The notes under the pieces are model-generated. The model was not told where the DNA came from and did no database searches. It saw nothing but the letters and a program-made list of their open reading frames with translations. The translations under genes and the position numbers were made by a program. This document shows positions 1 through 8,924 of a DNA stretch of 64,000 bases, piece after piece; the first letter of the stretch is position 1; each line of letters begins with the position of its first letter. The DNA is from Fictibacillus nanhaiensis (GTDB taxonomy: Bacteria > Bacillota > Bacilli > Bacillales > Fictibacillaceae), in the NCBI RefSeq assembly GCF_023715445.1, contig NZ_JAMBOD010000001.1, forward strand, positions 434,001 to 498,000, read 5' to 3'.

Positions 1-521
1 CGAATATCTACCATTAGTGCCGGTCTTACCGTTTCGTATCGTTCAAGAAGAAGATTTGCTGCCTGATGGAATGCGGCTGTATCCTTTTCATCAATTCCTT
101 TTTTCATTGTAATAAACGGTTCAAGCATCATCAAACCAGTTTTTTTCCAGAGCGGCTCGTAATTTGTTTGAAGTGCATCAACCAATAAACGGACTTCTGT
201 CAGCTTGTTCAATTTTTTCTCTTTTGACCATTCAGGATTTTGAAGAGATGTTACAGCATCGGCAAATGTATATTCCACAAGGCGCTGCTGATCAGGTCTT
301 AAAGAAAGCACTTCCTCAATATGGCTGATATTCTGTGATGTGAATTCCAGCACATCTGCGGCTTCATTGTAACGTTCTATTTTACCTAGTTCCCAGATCT
401 CGCTTGTAAGCTCATTAATCTCTGACCACTCTTTAACTTCTGTATGATTCGATGCATACACTGGCATCGCGGTTAAAAATAAAATACAAAGAATTGAAAC
501 AGCAAAACCTAACCTTCTCAT
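1..521 (-). CDS. ypjB: YpjB-family sporulation protein (3' end cut off)
   Basis: Open reading frame running off the left edge of the window, so the C-terminus is missing; about 173 codons are visible. It starts at an ATG with a strong AGGAGGG ribosome binding site. The first ~22 residues form a signal peptide or membrane anchor (MRRLGFAVSILCILFL...). The rest is helical, acidic and soluble-looking. Position directly after ypjA and the qcr operon, and the general sequence, match YpjB of B. subtilis, a protein of the sporulation YpjB family with no known biochemical role. It probably belongs to the ypjA-ypjB transcription unit: 81 bp separate the genes and no convincing terminator lies between. 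Confidence 0.8.
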   Translation of the reverse strand, partial: MRRLGFAVSILCILFLTAMPVYASNHTEVKEWSEINELTSEIWELGKIERYNEAADVLEFTSQNISHIEEVLSLRPDQQRLVEYTFADAVTSLQNPEWSKEKKLNKLTEVRLLVDALQTNYEPLWKKTGLMMLEPFITMKKGIDEKDTAAFHQAANLLLERYETVRPALMVDI

Positions 522-602
522 CCGTTGTCCCTCCTGTACCCTTATACTAAAAAGTATGAGAGCTTGGACAAGGATAGACCTAAATAAGGGAAATAGAAAA
601 GC

Positions 603-1169
603 TTAAGCTTTTCTCATTCTTAATACAATCATAATCGAAACTGCTGACAGCCAGAAAGTAAGATAACCGATTAAATCTTGATAAGGAGCTAAAACAGGGT
701 AACGCGGCATCATTCCGAACACATAGTCTATGATCTCATTGTGGAACAGCCATAATGCTGCAGCACCAATGTGCCACAATTTTATTTTATAAAACGGAGC
801 ATATAAAAGACCTTGAACAGCCATTCCAAGATGAGAGAAAATCAGCATGTAATTTACAAAATCTAAAGGAGTTCCAACAATGGCACCCCCTAAGTTCATC
901 CCAACTGCCCATATACCATATTTAAATAATGAGGCAGCCGCGAGTGCTTCGATCAGTCCCGATTGTTTCTTCGCCAAAAATCCAAGGATCACAAAAACAA
1001 AAAATAAAGATGCAGTCGGGCTGTCTGGAACAAAGGGCAAAAAATACCACGGAGTATCTTTTAATTGATAATAGTACCAATAATAACCATATATGGTTCC
1101 AAGGATGTTAATCAGCAGAAGAGTCATTAGAAACCATCGTTCCTTGATGATTGTGAGAATCAACGACAT
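603..1169 (-). CDS. ypjA: YpjA, DUF1405 multi-pass membrane protein
   Basis: A 188-residue integral membrane protein with about six hydrophobic segments and a short cytoplasmic tail ending in MRMRKA. It matches the DUF1405 (YpjA) family found next to the bc complex genes in Bacillaceae. No catalytic motif is evident and its function is unknown. The start ATG is preceded by AAAGGAG. It follows qcrC, from which it is separated by a strong intrinsic terminator, and precedes ypjB. The family assignment rests on sequence and position. Confidence 0.85.
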   Translation of the reverse strand: MSLILTIIKERWFLMTLLLINILGTIYGYYWYYYQLKDTPWYFLPFVPDSPTASLFFVFVILGFLAKKQSGLIEALAAASLFKYGIWAVGMNLGGAIVGTPLDFVNYMLIFSHLGMAVQGLLYAPFYKIKLWHIGAAALWLFHNEIIDYVFGMMPRYPVLAPYQDLIGYLTFWLSAVSIMIVLRMRKA

Positions 1170-1193
1170 TTTTATGCTCCTTTACTTTTAGAA

Positions 1194-1224
1194 AAAAAGC
1201 CGGCCCATACCGAGCCGGCTTTTT
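1194..1224 (-). terminator. Intrinsic terminator of qcrABC
   Basis: An 11-bp perfect inverted repeat, 1194-1204 with 1214-1224 (core AGCCGGC/GCCGGCT), flanked by A and T runs on both sides. It lies 3 bp after the qcrC stop codon. Being symmetrical it could act in both directions, but only minus-strand transcription reaches it. Confidence 0.9.
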
Positions 1225-1226
1225 AC

Positions 1227-1994
1227 TTATTTCTTTTCAAGTTTTGAGATGAATTCTGCTAACTGCTTCAGCTCTTCATCTGATCCTTTAAACGCGTTTG
1301 GCGGCATGCCTGGCGGCTTACCTTCTTTAGCGATTTTCATGATTTCTTCAGGCTTTAAACCTGTTCCGATCAATGATGGACCAGAAGCTCCACCAGTTAG
1401 AGTGTTGCCGTGACAGCCTACACAGCTCTGTTTTTGGTAGATCTGATATCCAGGATCATTCTGGTCAAAGCTTACATCAACGATCTTACCTTGAGTCTTC
1501 GCTTTTTCCCAGTCATGAGTCACAACGGATTCCCATGTTAAATATGTAACTGAAATCAAACCTAATAGCATTAACCCAGTTGCAATCGGACGTTTAGAAG
1601 GACGTCTTTCCAATCCAGTATCAAGGAAAGGCGCCAGCATTAAAGCTCCAAATGCTAGTCCAGGTATAATAACAGTACCAATAAGAACATAATCCCCTGC
1701 CGCATACTTGTACTTCAGAAGCTGGTATAAGAATAGGAAGTACCAGTCTGGTAGAGGAATATATCCGGCATCGGTAGGATCAGCTTTTTTCTCCAAAGGA
1801 GATTCATGAACGATGGTCAAAACCAGGTAGCCGATTAAGAAAACGGCACCAACCATCCATTCTTTTAAAAGAAAGTTTGGCCAGAATGCTTCCGTTTTTC
1901 CCGGGAACTCCGAATAATCTTTTGGAATGTTCGGTTTACGTTCAGCAGGAACACGAGAGTCTCCGACAAACTTCATTCCTTTACCGCGATGCAT
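1227..1994 (-). CDS. qcrC: Menaquinol:cytochrome c reductase, fused subunit IV/cytochrome c
   Basis: The 255-residue third subunit of the bc-type menaquinol:cytochrome c oxidoreductase in the cytoplasmic membrane. The N-terminal ~160 residues correspond to b6f subunit IV, with three or four membrane segments and the PDWY quinol-site motif at 82-85 (PEWY in most relatives). The C-terminal ~75 residues are a cytochrome c domain facing outward, with the heme attachment motif CVGCH at 191-195 and the probable axial Met230 in a PPGMPP context. This fusion is typical of Bacillus complexes. The ATG is preceded by AAGGAGGGAA. It is the last gene of qcrA-qcrB-qcrC, and its heme ligation depends on the Res cytochrome c machinery encoded at 51.6-57.7 kb. 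Confidence 0.97.
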   Translation of the reverse strand: MHRGKGMKFVGDSRVPAERKPNIPKDYSEFPGKTEAFWPNFLLKEWMVGAVFLIGYLVLTIVHESPLEKKADPTDAGYIPLPDWYFLFLYQLLKYKYAAGDYVLIGTVIIPGLAFGALMLAPFLDTGLERRPSKRPIATGLMLLGLISVTYLTWESVVTHDWEKAKTQGKIVDVSFDQNDPGYQIYQKQSCVGCHGNTLTGGASGPSLIGTGLKPEEIMKIAKEGKPPGMPPNAFKGSDEELKQLAEFISKLEKK

Positions 1995-2042
1995 ATATTT
2001 CCCTCCTTTGCTCTCATGAAACTTTTAAATCATTGCTGGTTT

Positions 2043-2714
2043 TTACAACGGTCCGGAAATACCTTGTTTACGGATCATTAAGAAGTGGGCACCCATTAAG
2101 CCTAACAAAGCTGCAGGAAGGAAGAATACGTGAATCGCAAAGAATCGCGTAAGCGTCTGTGCTCCGATAATCTCTCCGCCGGCAAGGAATGTTTTAGCGA
2201 TTGGACCAACGACAGGAATAGTCATAGCGATCTCAATCCCTACTTTTGTCGCAAATAGCGCTTTCATATCCCAAGGCAATAGATAACCTGTAAAACCTAA
2301 ACCTAACATAACAAAGAAAATAAGTACTCCGACAACCCAGTTTAATTCTCTTGGCTTTTTATAAGCTCCCTGGAAGAATACGCGCAATGTATGTAAGAAC
2401 ATCATTACGATTACAAGGCTCGCGCCCCAGTGGTGCATTCCGCGTACGATAACTCCAAATGCCACTTCATTTTGCAGGTAATATACGGATTCCCATGCGT
2501 TCACGATATCAGGCACATAATACATGGTTAAGAACATACCCGAAAGAATTTGAATAACCGTGATAAAGAAAGTCAATCCGCCAAAACAGTAAACAAACGC
2601 AGAGAAATGGTGTGCGGGGTTTACGTGTTCTGGTACCTCATGGTCTGCAACATCTCTCCAAAGCGGCGTAATATCCAGGCGCTCATCTACCCAGTCATAA
2701 ATCTTTTGTAGCAT
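2043..2714 (-). CDS. qcrB: Menaquinol:cytochrome c reductase, cytochrome b subunit
   Basis: A 223-residue b6-type cytochrome b with four membrane helices. The four axial histidines of the two b hemes are visible at His94 and His108 (helix B) and His195 and His210 (helix D). Cys43, the residue known in Bacillus b6-type cytochromes to bind a heme covalently, is conserved. The quinone-site FTGYLLPWD segment is at 141-149. It starts 3 bp after the qcrA stop codon and is co-transcribed with qcrA and qcrC. It works with the Rieske protein QcrA to oxidise menaquinol. Confidence 0.97.
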   Translation of the reverse strand: MLQKIYDWVDERLDITPLWRDVADHEVPEHVNPAHHFSAFVYCFGGLTFFITVIQILSGMFLTMYYVPDIVNAWESVYYLQNEVAFGVIVRGMHHWGASLVIVMMFLHTLRVFFQGAYKKPRELNWVVGVLIFFVMLGLGFTGYLLPWDMKALFATKVGIEIAMTIPVVGPIAKTFLAGGEIIGAQTLTRFFAIHVFFLPAALLGLMGAHFLMIRKQGISGPL

Positions 2715-2717
2715 TCA

Positions 2718-3221
2718 TTACGCCCCCTTTCTTGGTTTTGCCTTTCCTAAGTAAAGCTTCCCATCTTTCACCTGGCTGTCATATACATCAAGCGGTGCAA
2801 GAGGTGCCGTACCCTTTACGTTTGTTCCATCCTTGGTATAACGGCCTAAGTGGCATGGACAGAAAAACTGATTCGGGTGAGATGGATCTGTGTTCCAGTC
2901 TACCGTACAGCCTAAGTGTTTACAGATTGGAGAAAGTGCGATAATATCACCATTCTTCGCTTTATAAACCCAGGCAGATTGAGTAACATCTGACTCGTAC
3001 CAGCCATCTTTTTGTTTGATTTTAAAGTCGAAACGCTTCGGTTCGTTCGATAGCTCTTCTATACTCGTAACCGCTACCATTTTTTGATCAGAACCCTCTT
3101 TTAAAATCGGATCAAGGGCGAAACGGACCATTGGCATAAGCATGCCGGCAGCCATAAATCCGCCAACGCCAGTTAATGTGTAGTTTAAGAACTGACGTCT
3201 TGAAATATCTTCCTTTGACAT
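2718..3221 (-). CDS. qcrA: Menaquinol:cytochrome c reductase, Rieske iron-sulfur subunit
   Basis: A 167-residue Rieske protein, the same length as B. subtilis QcrA. It has an N-terminal Tat-type signal anchor (SRRQFLNY followed by a hydrophobic stretch to about residue 32) and both cluster-binding boxes, CKHLGC at 100-105 and CPCH at 121-124, which supply two Cys and two His ligands to the 2Fe-2S cluster plus the disulfide pair. I chose the ATG at 3221 because a GGGGGG purine run lies just upstream; a longer reading frame opens 18 codons earlier without a good ribosome site. First gene of the qcr operon. Confidence 0.96.
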   Translation of the reverse strand: MSKEDISRRQFLNYTLTGVGGFMAAGMLMPMVRFALDPILKEGSDQKMVAVTSIEELSNEPKRFDFKIKQKDGWYESDVTQSAWVYKAKNGDIIALSPICKHLGCTVDWNTDPSHPNQFFCPCHLGRYTKDGTNVKGTAPLAPLDVYDSQVKDGKLYLGKAKPRKGA

Positions 3222-3292
3222 TGTTTTCCCCCCCTTATGCTGTAAATAACGGTCCCTCCGGACTTTTACACACATATTACTAGGACATAAAC

Positions 3293-3322
3293 ATGATAGC
3301 TTAAGTTGTCTTTTACTGTCAA
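3293..3322 (-). promoter_or_regulatory. Putative sigma-A promoter of qcrABC
   Basis: On the minus strand, TTGACA (3317-3322) and TATCAT (3293-3298) are separated by 18 bp. Transcription would start about 65 bases before the qcrA ATG. Confidence 0.65.
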
Positions 3323-3341
3323 TATGAACATGACGTAATTA

Positions 3342-3806
3342 TTACGAATTTATCCCGCGCTGCCATTCATTAAAGATGAGCTGAAAAAGCGGTTTTACCT
3401 GTTCTTTAACAACTTCAAGTCTATATTTTTCATCCATGCTTTCAAGAGGCAGTGCAGGAACCCAAAACAGCTGCCCTGTAATAGTATGTTCAATTTCCTT
3501 CCAATACACATCACTCGTCATTAAAAAGATGTGTTTAAAGTGTCCTGAATTTGTAACATGTTCTAGCAAACTTCTTAATTGATCAATAGGAGCCTGATCT
3601 TTTACATATGTAAAATTAGGAGCTAAAAAAAGCCTTCCGTGCAGCTGGCGCTCCATTTCACTGCAGAGCATCTCTGTGTATTCTCCCATGGTTACACTGC
3701 TTTTAAAATCTTGTTTAAAATCTACTGGTGTTAAAGGAATTAAAAGACTGTCTACATATTCTCCTGACTTTAAAAATACGTCTGCATCATTTGTCTTCCA
3801 TCTCAT
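3342..3806 (-). CDS. ypiF: YpiF, DUF2487 family protein
   Basis: A 154-residue soluble protein beginning MRWKTNDADVFLKSGEYVDS, recognisable as the DUF2487 (YpiF) family of Bacillaceae. No catalytic motif or membrane segment is seen and the function is unknown. Its ATG is preceded by AAGGAGA. As in B. subtilis it lies between ypiB and qcrA. A terminator downstream of ypiB separates the two, so ypiF is probably transcribed on its own or read into qcrA. Confidence 0.85.
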   Translation of the reverse strand: MRWKTNDADVFLKSGEYVDSLLIPLTPVDFKQDFKSSVTMGEYTEMLCSEMERQLHGRLFLAPNFTYVKDQAPIDQLRSLLEHVTNSGHFKHIFLMTSDVYWKEIEHTITGQLFWVPALPLESMDEKYRLEVVKEQVKPLFQLIFNEWQRGINS

Positions 3807-3910
3807 AATTAAGTCTCCTTATCCGTTGTACTGCTCTTTATCGTACCATAATTCTGATGGGATTATCGTCTTGCTCTTAAAAAAGGGACAGGGCTTTAAT
3901 GCACGTAAAA

Positions 3911-3944
3911 ATAAAAAAGGATGACTCACTGGAGAGTCATCCTT
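3911..3944 (-). terminator. Intrinsic terminator after ypiB
   Basis: A 10-bp perfect stem, AAGGATGACT (3917-3926) with AGTCATCCTT (3935-3944), an 8-nt loop and a U run on the minus strand. It lies 4 bp past the ypiB stop. Confidence 0.9.
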
Positions 3945-3948
3945 CATA

Positions 3949-4500
3949 TTAAGACGGCTGCTTTTCTAGATTTTTCAGTTCGTTCGTCCATTTCGTAAAA
4001 CTATCAAAGTCTTTTTGGTCTAAGGCCTCATCAATCTTCGCCATAATATCATTTTTCCGGTAAGTTTCAATAGATTTTTCCAAGACCATTTCAGCCCATA
4101 TGCCATATTTTTTGTCCATTGACATATTTTGAGGCAAGTGAGGGTTCTCTTCCAATACTGAAGCATACTCGGGCGTCAGCCGTGAAGCATTGAAGTTAAG
4201 CTCCAAGTAAATCTCTTCATCCTGATTTAACCGGATGTCATGAAACGACTTTTCTGCATCAGTTGTTAAAACATTTTGTTTGTAAAAACGGAATGGAACA
4301 CCATCTGTACATTGAGTGGACATGATAATTGCCTTTGGGCAGTATTCTGCTTTCTCAACGAAATGTACCTTTTCCATAAGCTGGTCATCACTTACTAAAT
4401 AATTTAATAGCCAAACACATTCGCGCTTCTTTAACTGATAATGATTAAGGAACCATTTGATAAAATCCTTCTTCTCAAGGACCGAAACGGTGCTGCTCAT
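3949..4500 (-). CDS. ypiB: YpiB, UPF0302 family protein
   Basis: A 183-residue soluble protein of the UPF0302 (YpiB) family. The conserved N-terminal block ([20 protein letters not shown]) and the C-terminal helical, charged tail are present. The function is unknown. I set the start at the ATG at 4500, preceded by a GGGGGGA ribosome site; the frame extends 19 codons further upstream without support. Its neighbours ypiF and ypiA are the usual ones in Bacillaceae. Confidence 0.88.
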   Translation of the reverse strand: MSSTVSVLEKKDFIKWFLNHYQLKKRECVWLLNYLVSDDQLMEKVHFVEKAEYCPKAIIMSTQCTDGVPFRFYKQNVLTTDAEKSFHDIRLNQDEEIYLELNFNASRLTPEYASVLEENPHLPQNMSMDKKYGIWAEMVLEKSIETYRKNDIMAKIDEALDQKDFDSFTKWTNELKNLEKQPS

Positions 4501-4590
4501 TGCAATCCCCCCATCATTCAAAAACACGTCATTTTTATAATAATTATATTCTCTCATTGCTCTTAAAATCCTTCTTTGCCTAAGAAAGTT

Positions 4591-5844
4591 TTAAAATTCT
4601 TCCAATCTGCCTAAAACATCCTCAATATCCGTTCTCTCCGGACTGATTTGAAGCAATAATAATAGGGTCTTCTTCGCTTCTTCCTGCTTACCTTCTTCTA
4701 AAAGGAAAAAAGCATATTCTTCTAAAAACACGGGATCTTCCTTAAAGAGTTCGGCTGCTTTTTCATACCATACAGCTGATTCCTTATAATTTTCTGTTTC
4801 TTTATTAGCTGTCGCAAGATGCCAATACATAAGAGGAATTTCTTCCTTAGATTCTGTCAGGGGTTTGTAAATGCTTAACAAATCTTCAAATCGTTCTTCT
4901 CGTACATATTGATCACCTAAACGCAGGAGCGGTTCTATACGGGCAGGGTTTAACTCCAATGCTCTCATTACCCACTCTTCACCTTGTTTAGGATTATGCA
5001 ATTTATAGGCAAGTCTTGCAGCCTGAAGATAAATATTTTCATTATGTTCATCTCGTTTCAAGCCATCCTGAACGATTTGATAAGCTTCATCCAGTGCGCC
5101 TTCTTCCTCATATGACTCTGAAAGAATACTGTATAGTGTTGTATAATCCGGATCCATATCTCTTAATTCTTCAAGAGCAGAGATCGCTTCTTTAAATTCA
5201 CCCGCTTTAAATGCAGTAACTCCGTGACCAAAGAGACTGTATAGCTCTTTATGATGATCCAGTCCTTTTCTGTAAAATGGTAGGGCTTCTTCAAATTTAC
5301 CTGCACGGCTTAAAGCTTCAGCATACCGCAATGGAAGGTCTTCAATCTCTGCCTTCCCGTCAATGGCTTTTTGGAATAAAGGCAGACTTGAGTCAAACTT
5401 TCCCTGCCTTAAATAAAAATCACCTAAAGCATATGCCAATATTGGATGATCCTTATCCTGCTCATGGGCATCCTTGAGCTTCCGTTCTGCAACCTCAGTT
5501 AATCCTAGACCCTCATAAAGGTCTGCTTGAAGAATTAATGCCCTTAAATATTCTTCGTCATGCTTTTCAACCTGCTCTAAATAGCTGATCGCTTCTTCAT
5601 CCATGCCTTCATCTAGACAGCATTCGGCGATAGAAACGAGCAGTTCTCCCTCGCCAGGGTATTTTTTCAGTAGTTTATTAAACAATGTCATCGCTTTTGA
5701 CGTATGTCCCCAATCCAAATAAACTTCTGCAATTTCAAATTGTTCTGCATCGGTCGCTTTTTTGGTTAATTCCTCCAAAAGAGACATGCCTTTTTCTACG
5801 TCTCCATGTTCTACAAGTCTAATCGCGTCTTGGATTGTATTCAA
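4591..5844 (-). CDS. ypiA: YpiA, tetratricopeptide-repeat protein
   Basis: A 417-residue protein made of about eleven to twelve TPR units across its whole length (repeated W/L-G-Y-A-F patterns such as LADLYEGLGLTEVAERKL). It has no signal peptide, so it is probably a cytoplasmic scaffold. The start is TTG with AAGGGAG nine bases upstream; an ATG a few bases earlier is followed at once by TGA. The length agrees with YpiA of B. subtilis, whose precise role is not known. It lies upstream of ypiB, 90 bp away, and is probably co-transcribed with it. Confidence 0.88.
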   Translation of the reverse strand: MNTIQDAIRLVEHGDVEKGMSLLEELTKKATDAEQFEIAEVYLDWGHTSKAMTLFNKLLKKYPGEGELLVSIAECCLDEGMDEEAISYLEQVEKHDEEYLRALILQADLYEGLGLTEVAERKLKDAHEQDKDHPILAYALGDFYLRQGKFDSSLPLFQKAIDGKAEIEDLPLRYAEALSRAGKFEEALPFYRKGLDHHKELYSLFGHGVTAFKAGEFKEAISALEELRDMDPDYTTLYSILSESYEEEGALDEAYQIVQDGLKRDEHNENIYLQAARLAYKLHNPKQGEEWVMRALELNPARIEPLLRLGDQYVREERFEDLLSIYKPLTESKEEIPLMYWHLATANKETENYKESAVWYEKAAELFKEDPVFLEEYAFFLLEEGKQEEAKKTLLLLLQISPERTDIEDVLGRLEEF

Positions 5845-5882
5845 TACATAAAACTCCCTTATCCCATGTTTTCTTGTGCTTA

Positions 5883-6755
5883 TTATACACGAGAAACAAG
5901 AGATTCTCCAAAACGACGGGGCTGGATGACCGTTATTTCTTTTCCATAGCCTTGCTTCATTTCCGGCTGGTTATCTGAATAAACAATGGTTCCTCTTACG
6001 ACTACAGCTTTCGGCTTTTCACAAAACTCTGAGGCAGACAGCAGACAATAATCTGCGTCACTTCCTGAGAAAAGTCCCCCTTTACAGGGATATATGCCGA
6101 GGAGTTTTAAAAAGGGAAGTGGAATCAGTTCATCTTCATTTAATCCCTTATAAAGAGTAGGAATTTGCATCTTTCCAGAAAGATCGTTCCATTTTTTTTG
6201 CCACAGCTTTCTCATCTTTTCTTCAGTATCTGCTGGAAACGTTGGAAAGATGACTGTGCTATAAGGGAAATTGGCTTCTCTGATCCGTTCCCAGATGACA
6301 CTTGTCAGCTGACTAAAATCATTGCAGATCAGCTCTATAAAAGGGATCTTCTTCTTTTTGCAAAAACGGATGATATTTGGAGTAATTTTTTCTGGAGACA
6401 GGGATAGACCTATGCAATAATCAATGGAACTTGAAATAAGCAGATGACGCGTTCTTTTCAATTCGTGCTCAGCGTCATGCAAATAGTCGATCCTGGCTGA
6501 AGTTAATAGTGTGGTTGTACCGCTTTTTATTTTTTCAGTCAGCTTTTTCTTTACACAATCAACTGTCATTTTATTTAATGACATCAACGGGGTGATATGA
6601 CCTGGAATCATCTTAAGTCCATTCATTGACATTCTCATAACTTTCATTTTAAGAGGCCCTTGTGATACATATGATATTTTTTGAGAATCAATAAGATAGG
6701 ATAGGACTGTATCTGTACCAAGTGATTCTAAAGGCCGCTCAATTATATATCGCAT
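5883..6755 (-). CDS. Amidohydrolase-like protein lacking metal ligands, unknown function
   Basis: I do not recognise this 290-residue protein. Its ends resemble the composite beta-sandwich of the amidohydrolase superfamily. Near the N-terminus there is NGLKMIPGHITP, where active enzymes have a PGxIDxHxH metal site. Near the C-terminus there is KAVVVRGTIVY...GYGKEITVIQP, a typical amidohydrolase tail. Between them lie a GTTTLLTSARIDY segment and SGSDADYCLL, the latter resembling the region after the last metal Asp. The HxH pair is absent, so catalysis by the usual mechanism is unlikely. The start ATG at 6755 has an excellent AAAGGAGGCGAGCT site. It lies where B. subtilis has aroE and tyrA. Confidence 0.6.
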   Translation of the reverse strand: MRYIIERPLESLGTDTVLSYLIDSQKISYVSQGPLKMKVMRMSMNGLKMIPGHITPLMSLNKMTVDCVKKKLTEKIKSGTTTLLTSARIDYLHDAEHELKRTRHLLISSSIDYCIGLSLSPEKITPNIIRFCKKKKIPFIELICNDFSQLTSVIWERIREANFPYSTVIFPTFPADTEEKMRKLWQKKWNDLSGKMQIPTLYKGLNEDELIPLPFLKLLGIYPCKGGLFSGSDADYCLLSASEFCEKPKAVVVRGTIVYSDNQPEMKQGYGKEITVIQPRRFGESLVSRV

Positions 6756-6830
6756 AGCTCGCCTCCTTTTACATCTCTTAAGACAAGCTATGATTCTAGC
6801 GGCAAATATATGATAAAAGATAAAAGTAAA

Positions 6831-6863
6831 CAAAAAAAGTCCTGACATGTAAGCGTTGTCAGG
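6831..6863 (-). terminator. Intrinsic terminator just upstream of the amidohydrolase-like gene
   Basis: A 7-bp perfect stem, CCTGACA (6841-6847) with TGTCAGG (6857-6863), a 9-nt loop, and a run of seven U after two bases on the minus strand. It is a second terminator behind hisC, ending about 75 bp before the next start codon. It could isolate that gene or act as an attenuator for it. Confidence 0.7.
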
Positions 6864-6951
6864 AAAGAATAATATGGATAGGAGTGGAGAGAAACCATAT
6901 TAACTACATTATAAAGAGTGGATTATTAAAATGCAACACTTTTTTGAAAAT

Positions 6952-6990
6952 TATGAAAATAGCCCGAGTTCCCATAAATAAACCCAGGCT
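6952..6990 (-). terminator. Probable terminator of the trp operon after hisC
   Basis: A 10-bp stem on the minus strand formed by 6981-6990 and 6961-6970 (AGCCTGGGTT with AACTCGGGCT, two G-U pairs), followed by AUUUUC. It lies 8 bp past the hisC stop. Confidence 0.65.
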
Positions 6991-6998
6991 ATCAATGA

Positions 6999-8102
6999 TT
7001 AGTTTACTCTTTCAACAAGAGATCCAATATAAGCTTCTAAATGTTCGATTATTTCCTTGTTATGTTCCTCTTCACCGACAGTGATGCGAATCATAGTTGG
7101 GAAACCGAGTGCACTGCCAGATCGTACAATGTAACCCTTCTTCATTAGATAATCAAATGCCGAGTCCGCATCTGATTGTACATCAATCAAGATAAAGTTT
7201 GCCTCCGACGGGTAATATAACAGCCCTTTCTTTTCACAGAAAGTATAGAAAAGTTCCAGGCTATCTCTGTTTTTTTGTTTGCATTCTAAAATAAAATGCT
7301 CATCATCAAGAGCGCCAATAGCTGCAGCCTGTGCAAGCCTTGACGTGTTAAACGGCTCTCTTGCAGGCTCTATCGCTTGTATAATGGAGCTGTCTGCAAT
7401 TCCATATCCGATGCGCAGCGCTGCGAGTCCATGCGCCTTAGAGAACGTACGCAAAATTACTAGATTAGGAAAATCAACTAAATAGTTAATCGTTTCAGGA
7501 TAATCACTTGCACTGACATATTCGAAATAAGCTTCATCACTCACAACGATGACATCCGAAGGTACCTTTTTCATAAATTGAACAAAATCATTTTCTGGAA
7601 TATAGTTCCCGGTTGGATTATTCGGATTACATAGCCAGACGATCTTGGTTTGTTTGTCTATGGCCCTAAGCATTGCACTTAAATCATGATTTCCATTAAT
7701 CAGCTGAACTTCTCTAATTTCTGCTCCTTCAATAACGGCATTGTGTCGGTATTGAGGAAAAGTGGGTGCAGCCATCACTGTATTCGTTTCAGGCGATAAA
7801 TAAGCTCGGCAAAGAATTTGAACTACTTCATCTGAACCATTTCCAAAGATGAGCTGTTCCTGCTTCACCCCCAGGTATCCTGAAAGTTTTTCTCTGAGTT
7901 CTGCAGCATACCCATCAGGATAAACTTGAAGGCTGGCAAGCTCTGCTACTATTCTATCTTTTGCTAACTTGGAACATCCGTACGGATTCTCATTAGAAGC
8001 AAGTTTGACGATTTTTTCTAACCCTAGCTCACGTTTAACTTCTTCCACCGGTTTTCCTGGTTTGTATGGCTTTAATGATAACAACTGTTCTTTCGGCTGC
8101 AT
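6999..8102 (-). CDS. hisC: Histidinol-phosphate / aromatic aminotransferase
   Basis: A 367-residue PLP-dependent class II aminotransferase. It converts imidazole-acetol phosphate to histidinol phosphate and, in Bacillus, also serves in tyrosine and phenylalanine synthesis. The PLP Schiff-base lysine is Lys222 in [14 protein letters not shown]. The SNENPYG substrate loop is at 36-42 and the NPNNPTG motif at 159-165. It is the last gene of the trp operon, as in B. subtilis, and starts 15 bp after trpA with AAGGAG. The tyrA and aroE genes that follow it in B. subtilis are missing here. Confidence 0.95.
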   Translation of the reverse strand: MQPKEQLLSLKPYKPGKPVEEVKRELGLEKIVKLASNENPYGCSKLAKDRIVAELASLQVYPDGYAAELREKLSGYLGVKQEQLIFGNGSDEVVQILCRAYLSPETNTVMAAPTFPQYRHNAVIEGAEIREVQLINGNHDLSAMLRAIDKQTKIVWLCNPNNPTGNYIPENDFVQFMKKVPSDVIVVSDEAYFEYVSASDYPETINYLVDFPNLVILRTFSKAHGLAALRIGYGIADSSIIQAIEPAREPFNTSRLAQAAAIGALDDEHFILECKQKNRDSLELFYTFCEKKGLLYYPSEANFILIDVQSDADSAFDYLMKKGYIVRSGSALGFPTMIRITVGEEEHNKEIIEHLEAYIGSLVERVN

Positions 8103-8117
8103 TTTCCCACTCCTTTT

Positions 8118-8924
8118 TTAACGGCTATAAACAGGCAGCATTGATTCTACAAAATGTTTAAACTCTTTAACCGCTTCTTCCCTGTCAGAAATAAGCTCTT
8201 TTTCCATCGCTTCAATCTTTTTAACAATTGCGCTTCCTACTATAAATCCATCACTTGTTCCTTCGAATTGCAGTATTTGTTCTCTATTGGACAAACCAAA
8301 TCCTACTAAAACCGGAACGGCGGCGTTTTCTTTAGCCGCTTTTAAAAAGTCGTTCAAACCATCTCTGAACTCGTTTCTTATTCCAGTCACTCCAAGAGAA
8401 GATATACAGTAAAGAAACCCTTCAGCTTCCTTTGCAAGTTTATGAAGTTTTTCTTTATGTGTAGTCGGAGCTACAAGCGAGATCAATGCGAGGTGATGAG
8501 CTGAACACATTTCTTTTAGATAGGTGCTCTCCTCAAAAGGCAGATCCGGAACGAGGATACCGTCCACACCATTTTCTTCAGCTAGAGATATGAAGCGATT
8601 TTCTCCTAATTGTAACAAAAGATTATAATAAGTAAAAATGATTACGGGAATCTTTAGACCTCTTTCTCGAAGCTTTGAAACTAGCTTTATTGTTTTTTCC
8701 AGGTTCATTTTCTGCTTTAATCCCCTGATGCCAGCTCTTTGTATAACTGGACCGTCAGCAAGCGGATCTGAATAGGGAACTCCAAGCTCTAAAGCTGCTG
8801 CGCCGCACTCTTCAAGGGCTAAAGAAAGTTCAATCGTTGCGTCTTCACATGGATCGCCAGCCATGATATAAGGAACGAAACGGTAGTCAGCAGAATTCTT
8901 AAAATCTGTCCATCTTTTATTCAT
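8118..8924 (-). CDS. trpA: Tryptophan synthase alpha chain
   Basis: A 268-residue TIM barrel that cleaves indole-3-glycerol phosphate to indole and glyceraldehyde-3-phosphate. The catalytic acids are Glu46 ([10 protein letters not shown]) and Asp57 (LADGP). The phosphate-binding loop GFGLSN is seen near the C-terminus. The start at 8924 is preceded by GGAGGGATCAC; its first codons overlap the end of trpB by 8 bp (ATGAATAA arrangement), implying translational coupling with its enzyme partner. Confidence 0.96.
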   Translation of the reverse strand: MNKRWTDFKNSADYRFVPYIMAGDPCEDATIELSLALEECGAAALELGVPYSDPLADGPVIQRAGIRGLKQKMNLEKTIKLVSKLRERGLKIPVIIFTYYNLLLQLGENRFISLAEENGVDGILVPDLPFEESTYLKEMCSAHHLALISLVAPTTHKEKLHKLAKEAEGFLYCISSLGVTGIRNEFRDGLNDFLKAAKENAAVPVLVGFGLSNREQILQFEGTSDGFIVGSAIVKKIEAMEKELISDREEAVKEFKHFVESMLPVYSR

